From contig JAFAPJ010000570.1 of NCBI GenBank assembly GCA_019247255.1, positions 1 through 18,843 of the forward strand: a DNA stretch of 18,843 nt. Direction: 5' to 3'. The notes under the pieces were generated by a model that searched no databases, was not told the DNA's origin, and saw only the letters and a program-made list of their open reading frames with translations. The position numbers were made by a program, and so were the translations under genes. Of this stretch, positions 6,106 through 13,250 are shown in pieces (the first letter of the stretch is position 1; each line of letters begins with the position of its first letter). Source of the DNA: Methylobacteriaceae bacterium. Its GTDB lineage: Bacteria > Pseudomonadota > Alphaproteobacteria > Rhizobiales > Beijerinckiaceae.

Positions 6106-8526
6106 ATGAGGTTCGTCCTTCGGTTTTTCGGCTTCCTCTTCAGCGTCGGGGCGATCGCGTTCCTGCTGGGGTCGGGGGCGGCCGCGTTCTTCTATTGGAA
6201 GTACAGCCGCGACCTGCCGGATCATGCCGCGCTCGCCAATTACGAGCCGCCCATCACGACGCGCGTTCACGCGGCAGACGGCAGCCTGCTCGCCGAATAT
6301 GCGCGCGAGCGCCGTCTCTTCCTGCCCATCCAGGCGATCCCCAAGCTCGTCGTCGGCGCCTATCTCTCGGCCGAGGACAAGAACTTCTACAAGCATGCGG
6401 GCGTCGATCCCGAGGGTATCGTCCGGGCGGCGCTGAACAATTTCAAGGCCGGCACCAAGCAGGGCGCCTCGACCATCACCCAGCAGGTCGCGAAGAACTT
6501 CCTGCTGTCGAACGAGCAGACCTTCGAGCGCAAGATCCGCGAGGCGCTGATCGCGCTCCGGATCGAGGCGGCTTATTCGAAGGATAAGATCCTTGAGCTC
6601 TACCTCAACGAGATCTTCCTCGGCACGCTGGTCCCGGGCCGCAACGTGCACGGCGTCGCGGCCGCGGCGCTCGAGTATTTCGGAAAGTCGGTGCACGAGC
6701 TGACGATCGCGGAGGTCGCCTATCTCGCGGCCCTTCCGAAGGGGCCGAACCTCTATCACCCCTACAAGCACCCGCAGGAGGCGATCCGGCGACGCAACGA
6801 GATCATCGGCCTCATGGCCCAGAACGGCTATATCAGCCGGGAGGACGCCGAGGTCGCGCGGCGGCAGCCGCTCGCGGTCAATCCGCGCAACGTGTCGCCG
6901 AGCCTGTCGGCCGCCGGCTACTTCGCCGAGGAGGTCCGTCGCGACCTGAGCGATCGGTTCGGTGAAAAGGCGCTCTACGAGGGCGGGCTTTCCGTTCGGG
7001 CGAGCCTCGACCCGAAGATGCAGGCGATCGCCCGGAAGGCGCTCGTGGACGGCCTCGTGCGCTTCGACGAGGCGCAGGGCTGGCGGGGCGCGCAGAGCAA
7101 CATCAACCTCGCGAGCCGCGAATGGGGCCTCGCCCTCGCCGAGGTTCGCGCGCTCAACGACATCCAGCCCTGGCGCCTCGCCGTCGTGCTCGACGTGTCG
7201 GGCGGCCAGGCCCGGATCGGCCTGCAGCCGAAACGCGAGGCGGGCGGCCAGGTCGAGCGCGACCGCGAGCTGGGCGTGGTCCCGGCCGACGGCGTGCGCT
7301 GGACCCGTCGCGGCATCTCGCAGGCGCTCCAGGTCGGCGACATCGTCTATGTCGAGCCGCTGGCCGACAAGCCCGGCCAGTACCGCCTGCGGCAGCTCCC
7401 CGAGCTTTCGGGCGCGATCGTCGCGATGGACCCGTATACGGGGCGCATCCACGCGATGGTGGGCGGCTTCTCCTTCGACCAGAGCCAGTTCAACCGCGCC
7501 ACCCAGGCGCAGCGCCAGCCGGGCTCGTCCTTCAAGCCCTTCGTCTACGCGACCGCGCTCGACAACGGCTACACGCCCTCGACGATCCTGCTCGACGAGC
7601 CGATCACCATAGATCCCGGCAACGGCCAGGAGGCCTGGACGCCCTCGAACTTCGAGGGCCGGGCGACGGGGCCGCACACGCTGCGCTACGGCGTCGAGCA
7701 CTCGAAGAACCTGATGACGGTCCGCCTCGCGCGGGATGTTGGCATGCCGCTCGTCGTCGAATACGCGCGTCGGTTCGGGATCTACGACGATCTCCTGCCC
7801 GTGCTGCCGATGTCGCTCGGCGCCGGCGAGACCACCGTGCTGCGCATGGTCACGGCCTATTCGATGCTCGTGAACGGCGGGAAACGCATCAAGGCGACCC
7901 TCATCGACCGCATCCAGGACCGCACGGGCGCGACGATCTATCGGCATGACGAGCGCGAATGCATCGGCTGCGCCGCCGAGCAATGGGCGAACCAGGACGA
8001 GCCGAAGCTCATCGACAAGCGCGAGCAGGTGCTCGACCCGCTGACGGCCTACCAGATGGTCTCCATCCTGGAGGGCGTCGTGCAGCGGGGGACGGCCGCG
8101 CGCCTGAAGGCGATCGTCAACAAGCCGATCGCCGGCAAGACCGGCACCACGAACGACGCCAAGGACCTCTGGTTCGTGGGCTTCTCGCCCGACCTCGCGG
8201 TCGGGGTCTATATCGGCTACGACACGCCGCGCTCGATGGGCGACAGCGCCCAGGCCTCGCAATACGCGGCGCCGATCTTCGGCGACTTCATGAAGGTCGC
8301 GCTCGCGGACAAGCCCGCGACGCCGTTCCGGGTCCCGCCGGGCATCAAGCTGATTCGCGTCAGCGTCGGGTCCGGCATGCGGGCCGGCGGCGAGGGCGGC
8401 GGCACCCTTCTCGAGGCCTTCAAGCCCGGCACGGCCCCGCCGGACAGCTACACGCCCGCGCCGCCGCGCGAGGGCGCCGGCGAAAACGTCCAGGCCGTCG
8501 GGCCCGCGACGGGCGGCGTCTACTGA
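6106..8526 (+). CDS. mrcA: Penicillin-binding protein 1A (bifunctional transglycosylase/transpeptidase)
   Basis: This class A PBP polymerises glycan strands from lipid II and crosslinks their peptides on the outer face of the inner membrane. The 806-residue length is normal. A membrane anchor spans about residues 8-30. The GT51 domain holds AEDKNFYKHAG with catalytic E90, GASTITQQVAKN (120-131), RKIREALIALRIE and KDKILELYLNEIFLG (159-173). An OB-like insert lies around 325-430. The transpeptidase domain has the SxxK motif at S474-K477 (QPGSSFKPF), S533-K534-N535 (HSKNLM) and K678-T679-G680 (GKTGTTNDAKD). Its start follows GGATAGG. Its position between amiC and prfB is a conserved arrangement in alphaproteobacteria. 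The C-terminal tail from about 750 is glycine/proline-rich and probably disordered. Identity is firm. Confidence 0.97.
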   Translation: MRFVLRFFGFLFSVGAIAFLLGSGAAAFFYWKYSRDLPDHAALANYEPPITTRVHAADGSLLAEYARERRLFLPIQAIPKLVVGAYLSAEDKNFYKHAGVDPEGIVRAALNNFKAGTKQGASTITQQVAKNFLLSNEQTFERKIREALIALRIEAAYSKDKILELYLNEIFLGTLVPGRNVHGVAAAALEYFGKSVHELTIAEVAYLAALPKGPNLYHPYKHPQEAIRRRNEIIGLMAQNGYISREDAEVARRQPLAVNPRNVSPSLSAAGYFAEEVRRDLSDRFGEKALYEGGLSVRASLDPKMQAIARKALVDGLVRFDEAQGWRGAQSNINLASREWGLALAEVRALNDIQPWRLAVVLDVSGGQARIGLQPKREAGGQVERDRELGVVPADGVRWTRRGISQALQVGDIVYVEPLADKPGQYRLRQLPELSGAIVAMDPYTGRIHAMVGGFSFDQSQFNRATQAQRQPGSSFKPFVYATALDNGYTPSTILLDEPITIDPGNGQEAWTPSNFEGRATGPHTLRYGVEHSKNLMTVRLARDVGMPLVVEYARRFGIYDDLLPVLPMSLGAGETTVLRMVTAYSMLVNGGKRIKATLIDRIQDRTGATIYRHDERECIGCAAEQWANQDEPKLIDKREQVLDPLTAYQMVSILEGVVQRGTAARLKAIVNKPIAGKTGTTNDAKDLWFVGFSPDLAVGVYIGYDTPRSMGDSAQASQYAAPIFGDFMKVALADKPATPFRVPPGIKLIRVSVGSGMRAGGEGGGTLLEAFKPGTAPPDSYTPAPPREGAGENVQAVGPATGGVY

Positions 8527-8527
8527 C

Positions 8528-8543
8528 GCCGCCTCCCGGCGGC
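8528..8543 (+). terminator. Probable terminator after mrcA
   Basis: GCCGCC (8528-8533) and GGCGGC (8538-8543) pair around TCCC directly after the mrcA TGA, followed by TCTCCGTTT. The stem is short and the T tract poor, so the call is moderate. Confidence 0.4.
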
Positions 8544-8625
8544 TCTCCGTTTACACCGGGCGCCGCCGCCCTTATCTCCGCCACCCTTCGACCCCCGTCG
8601 CTCAGGTTCTCTTTCCCGCATCCCC

Positions 8626-9757
8626 ATGCGCGCCGAAATCCATTCGCTCCTCGAAGCCGCCAAGCAGTCCGTCGGATTGCTGAGGAGGCATCTTTGACTG
8701 GGATACGCTGGACAGGCGCCTCGGCGAGCTGACCGCCCGCTCGGAGGACCCGAGCCTCTGGAACGATCCGGAGGAGGCCCAGAAGGTCATGCGCGAGCGC
8801 AACGCCCTCGACGAGGCCGCGAGCGCGATCCGCAAGATCGAGTCCGAGATCGAGGACGGCGTCACCCTCATCGAGCTCGGCGAGGCGGAGGGCGATCCTG
8901 CCTCCGTGACCGAGGGCGAGGAGATGATCCGCCGCGCCCAGGCCGAGGCTGCGCGCCGGCAGGTCGAGACGCTGCTCGCCGGCGAGGCTGACCGCAACGA
9001 CACCTATCTCGAGGTGCATTCGGGCGCGGGCGGCACGGAAAGCCAGGACTGGGCTCAGATGCTGGCCCGGATGTACGCCCGCTGGGGGGAGCGCCGCGGC
9101 TACAAGGTCGAGCTGCTCGAGCAGCAGGACGGCGAGGAGGCCGGCATCAAGGGCGCGACGCTGCTGCTGAAGGGGCACAACGCCTATGGCTGGCTGAAGA
9201 CGGAATCCGGCGTGCACCGGCTCGTGCGCATCTCGCCCTTCGATTCGAACGCCCGGCGGCACACGAGCTTCGCGTCCGTCTGGGTTTATCCGGTCGAGGA
9301 CGACCGCATCCAGATCGACATCAAGGAAAGCGACTGTCGAATCGACACCTTTCGGTCGTCCGGCGCGGGCGGGCAGCACGTCAACACGACGGACTCGGCC
9401 GTACGCATCACCCACATCCCGTCCGGGATCGTGGTCGCCTGCCAGCAGGAACGCTCGCAGCACAAGAACCGCGCGACCGCCTGGAACATGCTTCGGGCCC
9501 GCCTTTACGAGGCGGAGCTGAAGAAGCGCGAAGAGAAAGCCAATGCCGAGAACGCCGCCAAGACGGATATCGGCTGGGGTCACCAGATCCGGTCCTACGT
9601 GCTCCAGCCCTATCAGCTGGTGAAGGACCTGCGCACGGGCATGACCTCCGGGACGCCCTCCGAGGTGCTGGACGGCGAGATCGACCCGTTCATGGAGGCT
9701 GCGCTGGCCCAGCGGGTCTATGGCGGCGGCCCGGACAATGTCGACGACGTCGAATGA
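8626..9757 (+). CDS. prfB: Peptide chain release factor 2, expressed by programmed +1 frameshift
   Basis: RF2 recognises UGA and UAA stop codons and releases the finished peptide from the ribosome. The first 23 codons (ATG 8626, ending VGLLRRHL) run into an in-frame TGA at 8695-8697. Reading continues in the +1 frame at GAC 8696 with [13 protein letters not shown]. The full product, join(8626..8694, 8696..9757), is 376 residues. The stop-codon recognition tripeptide SPF lies at 203-205 (VRISPFDSN), the usual RF2 form, and the catalytic GGQ at 248-250 ([17 protein letters not shown]). Both positions are within two residues of E. coli RF2. Low RF2 slows decoding of the TGA and favours the shift, so the protein controls its own level. 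The ribosome site before ATG 8626 is weak. An ATG at 8789 also lies in the main frame but would lose the N-terminal domain. Confidence 0.97.
8683..8698 (+). promoter_or_regulatory. prfB programmed +1 frameshift site
   Basis: An internal Shine-Dalgarno sequence AGGAGG (8683-8688) stands three bases before the slippery CTT TGA C (8692-8698). The arrangement, including the three-base spacing, matches the well-known E. coli prfB site AGGGGG-TAT-CTT-TGA-C. The peptidyl-tRNA slips from CTT to TTT and translation continues at GAC. Confidence 0.95.
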
Positions 9758-9777
9758 CGATGCTCCGGTCTCGCACG

Positions 9778-9810
9778 CCGTCCCGTCGAAGGGAGGGGTC
9801 GACGGGACGG
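9778..9810 (+). terminator. Long stem after prfB, probable terminator
   Basis: CCGTCCCGTCGA (9778-9789) and TCGACGGGACGG (9799-9810) are perfect 12-bp arms around AGGGAGGGG. It begins 20 bases after the prfB stop. No T tract follows, so factor-dependent termination or RNA 3'-end protection is as likely as classical intrinsic termination. Confidence 0.55.
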
Positions 9811-9826
9811 GCGCGACCCCGCATGG

Positions 9827-10531
9827 ATGGCGGACGCCCCTGCGGGCCAGAGGCGGTGCCCACGCGCGCCCCGCGTCGAGAGTGAGACCGGCTTGATCTT
9901 CGACCTCGCCGACGCGGCCCAGCGTTTCCAGGACCTCGTGCGGGACGCCGGGATCTGGGGCCCGATCGTCCTCGCGCTGTCCTTCGTGGTCGGGGCGGTC
10001 GTGGTCGCGCCGCGCCCGCTTCTCTGCGTCGCCTCGGGGCTGGCGCTCGGCGCCTGGGGCTTTCCGCTGGCGCTCGCCGCCGCGACGCTCGGCGCTTGCG
10101 TCGCCTTCGCGCTCGGTCGCTCCTGGCTCAAGCCGCACGCGAACCGGGTCGTCGCCCGATCGCGCCATCTCTCCGCGATCTGCCGGGCGATCGAGCGGGA
10201 GGGGTTCCGGGCCGTCCTCCTCCTGCGGCTCGGCCCCGCCGTTCCGTCGAGCCTGCAGAGCTATATGTTCGCGGCGACCTCGCTGCCGTTCCGGCCCTAC
10301 CTCATCGGGACCGTGGTCGGCATCGCGCCCGGGATCGCCGCGCAGGTCGCGGCCGGCGCGCTCGGCCAGGCGGCCTTCCGGTCCGATTGGGGGGCCGTGC
10401 AGACCGCGCTCCTCTCCGTCGCCTGCTTGGCCTTCGCGGCCGCGATCCTGTTCATCGGCCGCGAGGCCCGGCGTCAGTTGAGGCTCGACGAGGCCGGGGC
10501 GGTGTCGGGCGGGGCGCCGGCCGCCGTTTGA
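9827..10531 (+). CDS. TVP38/TMEM64 (VTT domain) family membrane protein
   Basis: The product is an inner-membrane protein with the VTT domain found in TVP38/TMEM64 and DedA-related proteins; relatives are linked to lipid scrambling or membrane homeostasis, but no reaction can be assigned here. Hydrophobic segments lie at about 43-62, 65-98, 155-181 and 193-211. The family-like core RLGPAVPSSLQSYMFAAT (134-151) sits in a re-entrant region ahead of RPYLIGTVVGIAPG. Residues 99-125 form a charged cytoplasmic stretch. The ATG at 9827 has no clear ribosome site and residues 1-20 look unlike a conserved N-terminus. A TTG at 9893 (before IFDLADAAQRFQDL) would give a 212-residue protein that starts nearer the domain, and may be the real start. 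A stem ending at 9810 lies just upstream. The crotonase gene follows after 40 bases. Confidence 0.85.
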   Translation: MADAPAGQRRCPRAPRVESETGLIFDLADAAQRFQDLVRDAGIWGPIVLALSFVVGAVVVAPRPLLCVASGLALGAWGFPLALAAATLGACVAFALGRSWLKPHANRVVARSRHLSAICRAIEREGFRAVLLLRLGPAVPSSLQSYMFAATSLPFRPYLIGTVVGIAPGIAAQVAAGALGQAAFRSDWGAVQTALLSVACLAFAAAILFIGREARRQLRLDEAGAVSGGAPAAV

Positions 10532-10571
10532 CGGGGCGCGAGGCGGCGACGGGCCGATCGGGAGGCTTCTC

Positions 10572-11333
10572 ATGAGCGACCATGTCGAGATCGTCCGCGA
10601 CGGCGCCCGGCTCGAAATCCACCTCAACCGGCCCGACAAGAAGAACGCGCTGACGGGCGCCATGTATGCCGCGGTGGCCGAGGGCCTCGCGTCGGCCGAG
10701 CGCGAGCCGGGCGTGCTCGCCGTGATCCTCGCCGGACGCGGCCAGGCCTTCTGCGCCGGCAACGATCTCGCGGATTTCATGGCGAATCCGCCGTCCGGCG
10801 ACGACAGCCCGGTCGCGCGCTTTCTCCGGGCGATCTCGACCGCCACGAAGGCGGTCGTCGCGGCCGTGCAGGGCCCGGCCGTCGGGGTCGGGGCTACGAT
10901 GCTCCTCCATTGCGACCACGTGGTCGCGTCGGAGGAGGCGAGCCTGCAATTCCCCTTCGCGCGGCTCGCGCTCGTGCCGGAAGCCGCGAGCTCGCTCCTC
11001 CTGCCGCGCGTCGTCGGGCCTCTCGCGGCCGCGGAGCTGATGCTGACCGGCGACCCGCTGCCGGCTGCCGAGGCAAAGCGGCTCGGCCTCGTGAGCCGGG
11101 TCGTCCCGAGCGGCGAGGCGCTCGCGGGGGCGCGCGCCTTCGCGGCCCGGCTCGAGGGCTTGCCGCCCGAGGCCCTCCGCGAGACGAAGCGGCTGCTCCG
11201 CGCCACGAGCCAGGACGTGGCGACGCGCATGGCCGAGGAGAACGCCCTCTTCCGACGCCAGCTCGGCTCCGCCGAGTTCGCCGAGGCGGCCCGCGCCTTC
11301 CTCGAGAAGCGCAAGCCCGTCTTCGCACGCTGA
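10572..11333 (+). CDS. Enoyl-CoA hydratase/isomerase family protein
   Basis: This is a 253-residue crotonase-fold enzyme acting on acyl-CoA thioesters in the cytoplasm. The start follows GGGAGG. The two oxyanion-hole segments are AFCAGNDLADF (59-69, with A62-G63) and GPAVGVGATMLLHCDHVVAS (101-120, around G107). The later active-site region reads RLALVPEAASSLLLPRVVG with E137. A glutamate in this PEAASS context is the arrangement seen in delta3,delta2-enoyl-CoA isomerases, whereas a hydratase would normally also have a glutamate about 20 residues earlier; E121 and E122 (ASEEASLQFPF) sit near that place but in a common non-catalytic motif. I therefore favour an isomerase or a related activity over a true hydratase, without certainty. 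A 40-base gap follows the TVP38-like gene. Confidence 0.88.
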   Translation: MSDHVEIVRDGARLEIHLNRPDKKNALTGAMYAAVAEGLASAEREPGVLAVILAGRGQAFCAGNDLADFMANPPSGDDSPVARFLRAISTATKAVVAAVQGPAVGVGATMLLHCDHVVASEEASLQFPFARLALVPEAASSLLLPRVVGPLAAAELMLTGDPLPAAEAKRLGLVSRVVPSGEALAGARAFAARLEGLPPEALRETKRLLRATSQDVATRMAEENALFRRQLGSAEFAEAARAFLEKRKPVFAR

Positions 11334-11382
11334 CGGGGACGCTGCAGAACGGTTCCGCGTCCGCCTTGCCTCGCCGTCCCCG
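11334..11382 (+). terminator. Possible terminator after the crotonase gene
   Basis: CGGGGACG (11334-11341) and CGTCCCCG (11375-11382) are perfect 8-bp arms, followed by ATTGTTG. The 33-base loop is long, so this is a weak call. Confidence 0.25.
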
Positions 11383-11476
11383 ATTGTTGCCTGCGCGTCC
11401 CAAGCCGCGTTGCGCGAATTGCGCGGCGCCCCGGTCCCGATTACGCGCCGGGCTTGAACAGGGAGCATGGCAAGTG

Positions 11477-11827
11477 ATGCGTCGCATCTGGGCCGTCGCC
11501 GCGGTCGCGGCAACCGTCTGGGTCGCCGGCCTGTCCGGGGCCGGAGCCTCGGGCGCCATCGCGTATGGGGGCGGCCGTGCCGGCCTCTCCTACAATTACC
11601 GGGACCGCGATTCGGCCGAGGAGCGCGCTCTCGCCGAATGCGGCGCCGGTTGCCGGGTGGTCGCCCGATATTCCAGTTCCTGCGCGGCCGTCGCTACGGG
11701 GCGCGGCGTCTACGGCTATGCCTGGCGCGAGGAGCGCCGCGGGGCGATGCGGGCGGCTCTCGAGAACTGCGAATCGCGGGGCGGCGGCGCCTGCTCCGTC
11801 GTCACGAGCGGCTGCGACGAGCGCTAG
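11477..11827 (+). CDS. Secreted DUF4189-family protein with six cysteines
   Basis: The 116-residue product has a signal peptide at about 1-25 (MRRIWAVAAVAATVWVAGLS followed by GAGAS). The mature part is a DUF4189-type domain: GAIAYGGGRAGLSYNYRDRD, SAEERALAECGAGCRVVARY, YGYAWREERRGAMRAALENC and a C-terminal GGGACSVVTSGC. Cysteines at 55, 59, 69, 98, 106 and 113 could form three disulfides in the periplasm. The AEERALAEC...AMRAALENC pair looks like an internal repeat of one helix-plus-cysteine unit. No function is established for the domain. ATG 11477 is preceded by GTG 11474; a GGGAG at 11461-11465 lies at better spacing for the GTG, so the start may be one codon earlier. The gene stands alone between the crotonase gene and another secreted protein. 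Confidence 0.8.
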   Translation: MRRIWAVAAVAATVWVAGLSGAGASGAIAYGGGRAGLSYNYRDRDSAEERALAECGAGCRVVARYSSSCAAVATGRGVYGYAWREERRGAMRAALENCESRGGGACSVVTSGCDER

Positions 11828-11884
11828 CGCCTCTCTGATCTTCCTCCCTGGCGCGCTCCCGCCTCCACGCTGGAAAGTTCACTC

Positions 11885-12373
11885 ATGAGAAAGCTCACCG
11901 CCCTCGCCGTCGCCTTCGCCCTCCTCGCGGCGCCGGCCCTCGCCAAGAACTACGCGGTGCCGGAGAAGAACCCGGCCGCCACGATCAGCATCCCGGATAG
12001 CTGGGAGACGGACGAGATCGAGTTCGGCTACGGCGCCTTCTCTCCCGGCAAGGACGTCTACTTCTCCATCGAGACCGCCGATGCCGGCTCGGTCGAGCGC
12101 ATGAAGAAGGCCAATCTCGACTGGATGGCCTCCAACAACATCAAGCTGAACGGCGAGCCGAAGACGACCGAGAAGTCGTTCAACGGCATCAAGGGCTCGG
12201 TGCTGAGCTTCGATGCCAAGGACGACAACGGCCCGACGAACGTCCAGTTCGCCATCCTGCCGATCTCGAACAAGCGGCTTATCTTCCTGACGATGTGGGC
12301 CTCCGACGAGGAATACAAGAAGCACGAGGCGGCCTTCGACCGCATCATCGCGAGCCTCAAGCCGATCGAGTGA
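11885..12373 (+). CDS. Small secreted protein of unknown function
   Basis: The product has 162 residues with a textbook signal peptide, [20 protein letters not shown], cleaved after residue 20. The mature part starts [20 protein letters not shown] and continues with alternating strands, then [38 protein letters not shown] and a last helix [21 protein letters not shown] short lipid- or protein-binding sandwich ending in a helix of this [10 protein letters not shown] type is typical of PsbP/Mog1-like and DUF1795-like folds; that is an inference from the pattern. There are no cysteines in the mature part and many lysines, unlike the arginine-rich neighbours. Two strong hairpins follow the stop codon. 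It is probably periplasmic, and I can give no reaction. Confidence 0.8.
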   Translation: MRKLTALAVAFALLAAPALAKNYAVPEKNPAATISIPDSWETDEIEFGYGAFSPGKDVYFSIETADAGSVERMKKANLDWMASNNIKLNGEPKTTEKSFNGIKGSVLSFDAKDDNGPTNVQFAILPISNKRLIFLTMWASDEEYKKHEAAFDRIIASLKPIE

Positions 12374-12374
12374 C

Positions 12375-12391
12375 CGGTCGGCTCCCGACCG
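12375..12391 (+). terminator. First of two hairpins after the small secreted protein
   Basis: CGGTCGG (12375-12381) and CCGACCG (12385-12391) pair around CTC. The stem begins two bases after the stop codon. No T tract follows. Confidence 0.4.
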
Positions 12392-12395
12392 AACC

Positions 12396-12423
12396 CGAGG
12401 CCGCCGCATCGCCGGCGGCCTCG
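12396..12423 (+). terminator. Second, stronger hairpin; probable terminator
   Basis: CGAGGCCGCCG (12396-12406) and CGGCGGCCTCG (12413-12423) are perfect 11-bp arms around CATCGC, immediately after the first hairpin. The following bases TCGCGTCG lack a T tract. Confidence 0.5.
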
Positions 12424-12512
12424 TCGCGTCGAGGCGGCCCGGAGGCGACGGCGTCCGGGCTCGCGCCCGCCCGCCCGTCTCGCTAAGAGGCCCGGACAGC
12501 GCGAGGAACCTC

Positions 12513-13199
12513 ATGACCTATCTGTTCGATCCGCCGCCGGCCGTCGCCATCCCGGTCGCCGGGGAATCGGGGCGCTTCCCCGTCCGCCGGATCTATTGCG
12601 TGGGCCGCAACTACGCCGAGCACGCGCGCGAGATGGGGCATGACCCGACCCGCGAGCCCCCGTTCTTCTTCATGAAGCCGGCCGACGCGCTCGTGCTCGG
12701 CGGCGGCGATTTCCCCTATCCGCCGGGCACGCAGGACGTGCATCACGAGATCGAGCTCGTGGCGGCGCTCGGCTCCGGCGGGCGCGACATCCCGGCCGAG
12801 CGGGCGCTCGACCACGTGGTCGCCTACGCGGTCGGGCTCGACATGACCCGTCGCGACCTTCAGGGCGAGGCGAAGAAGATGGGGCGGCCCTGGGACACGG
12901 GGAAAGGCTTCGACCAGTCCGCGCCCTGCTCGGACCTCGTGCCGGCGTCGCGCATCGGGCATCCCTCGGCGGGTCGCATCTGGCTCGACGTGAATGGCAC
13001 GACGCGCCAGAGCGCCGACATCGCGGATCTCATCTGGTCCGTGCCCGAGATGATCGCCTACCTGTCGCGCCTCTTCGAGCTGAAGGCGGGCGACCTCATC
13101 ATGACGGGAACGCCCGCGGGCGTCGGTCCGGTTGCCCGGGGCGACCTCCTCGAGGGCGGCGTCGACGGGATCGCGACGGTCCGCACCCGGGTCGTCTGA
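12513..13199 (+). CDS. Fumarylacetoacetate hydrolase family protein (acylpyruvase/fumarylpyruvate hydrolase type)
   Basis: The FAH family hydrolyses or decarboxylates beta-diketo acids with a divalent metal. The 228-residue product is the single-domain (FAHD1-like) form. [16 protein letters not shown] (27-42) is the conserved entry motif. The metal ligands are E79 and E81 in [11 protein letters not shown] and D110 in [13 protein letters not shown]. The substrate loop has [18 protein letters not shown] with K131. The C-terminal [15 protein letters not shown] closes the fold. GAGGAA lies eight bases upstream of the ATG. The sequence is close to the fumarylpyruvate hydrolase/acylpyruvase branch, which works at the end of gentisate-type aromatic breakdown, but no other aromatic-degradation gene is present, so the substrate stays open. 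The gene is convergent with dnaA, with a shared hairpin in the 51-base gap. Confidence 0.9.
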   Translation: MTYLFDPPPAVAIPVAGESGRFPVRRIYCVGRNYAEHAREMGHDPTREPPFFFMKPADALVLGGGDFPYPPGTQDVHHEIELVAALGSGGRDIPAERALDHVVAYAVGLDMTRRDLQGEAKKMGRPWDTGKGFDQSAPCSDLVPASRIGHPSAGRIWLDVNGTTRQSADIADLIWSVPEMIAYLSRLFELKAGDLIMTGTPAGVGPVARGDLLEGGVDGIATVRTRVV

Positions 13200-13222
13200 C
13201 CGGGCGCGCCACGGGGGCCAGG

Positions 13223-13241
13223 GGCGGGCCGAGGGCCCGCC
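13223..13241. terminator. Hairpin between the FAH gene and dnaA, probable bidirectional terminator
   Basis: GGCGGGCC (13223-13230) and GGCCCGCC (13234-13241) pair around GAG, in the 51-base space between converging stop codons. No T tract is seen on either strand. Confidence 0.5.
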
Positions 13242-13250
13242 GCCTCGCGC

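Noticed and set aside
5980..8262. A 760-codon open frame antisense to mrcA
   Set aside because: The plus strand carries an unambiguous PBP1A with all its motifs. The antisense translation is a low-complexity mirror of it.
8420..11314. A 964-codon open frame on the minus strand across prfB, the TVP38-like and crotonase genes
   Set aside because: It is antisense to well-supported genes, rich in Arg, Ala and Gly, and lacks any domain. Long antisense frames are a usual by-product of high GC content.
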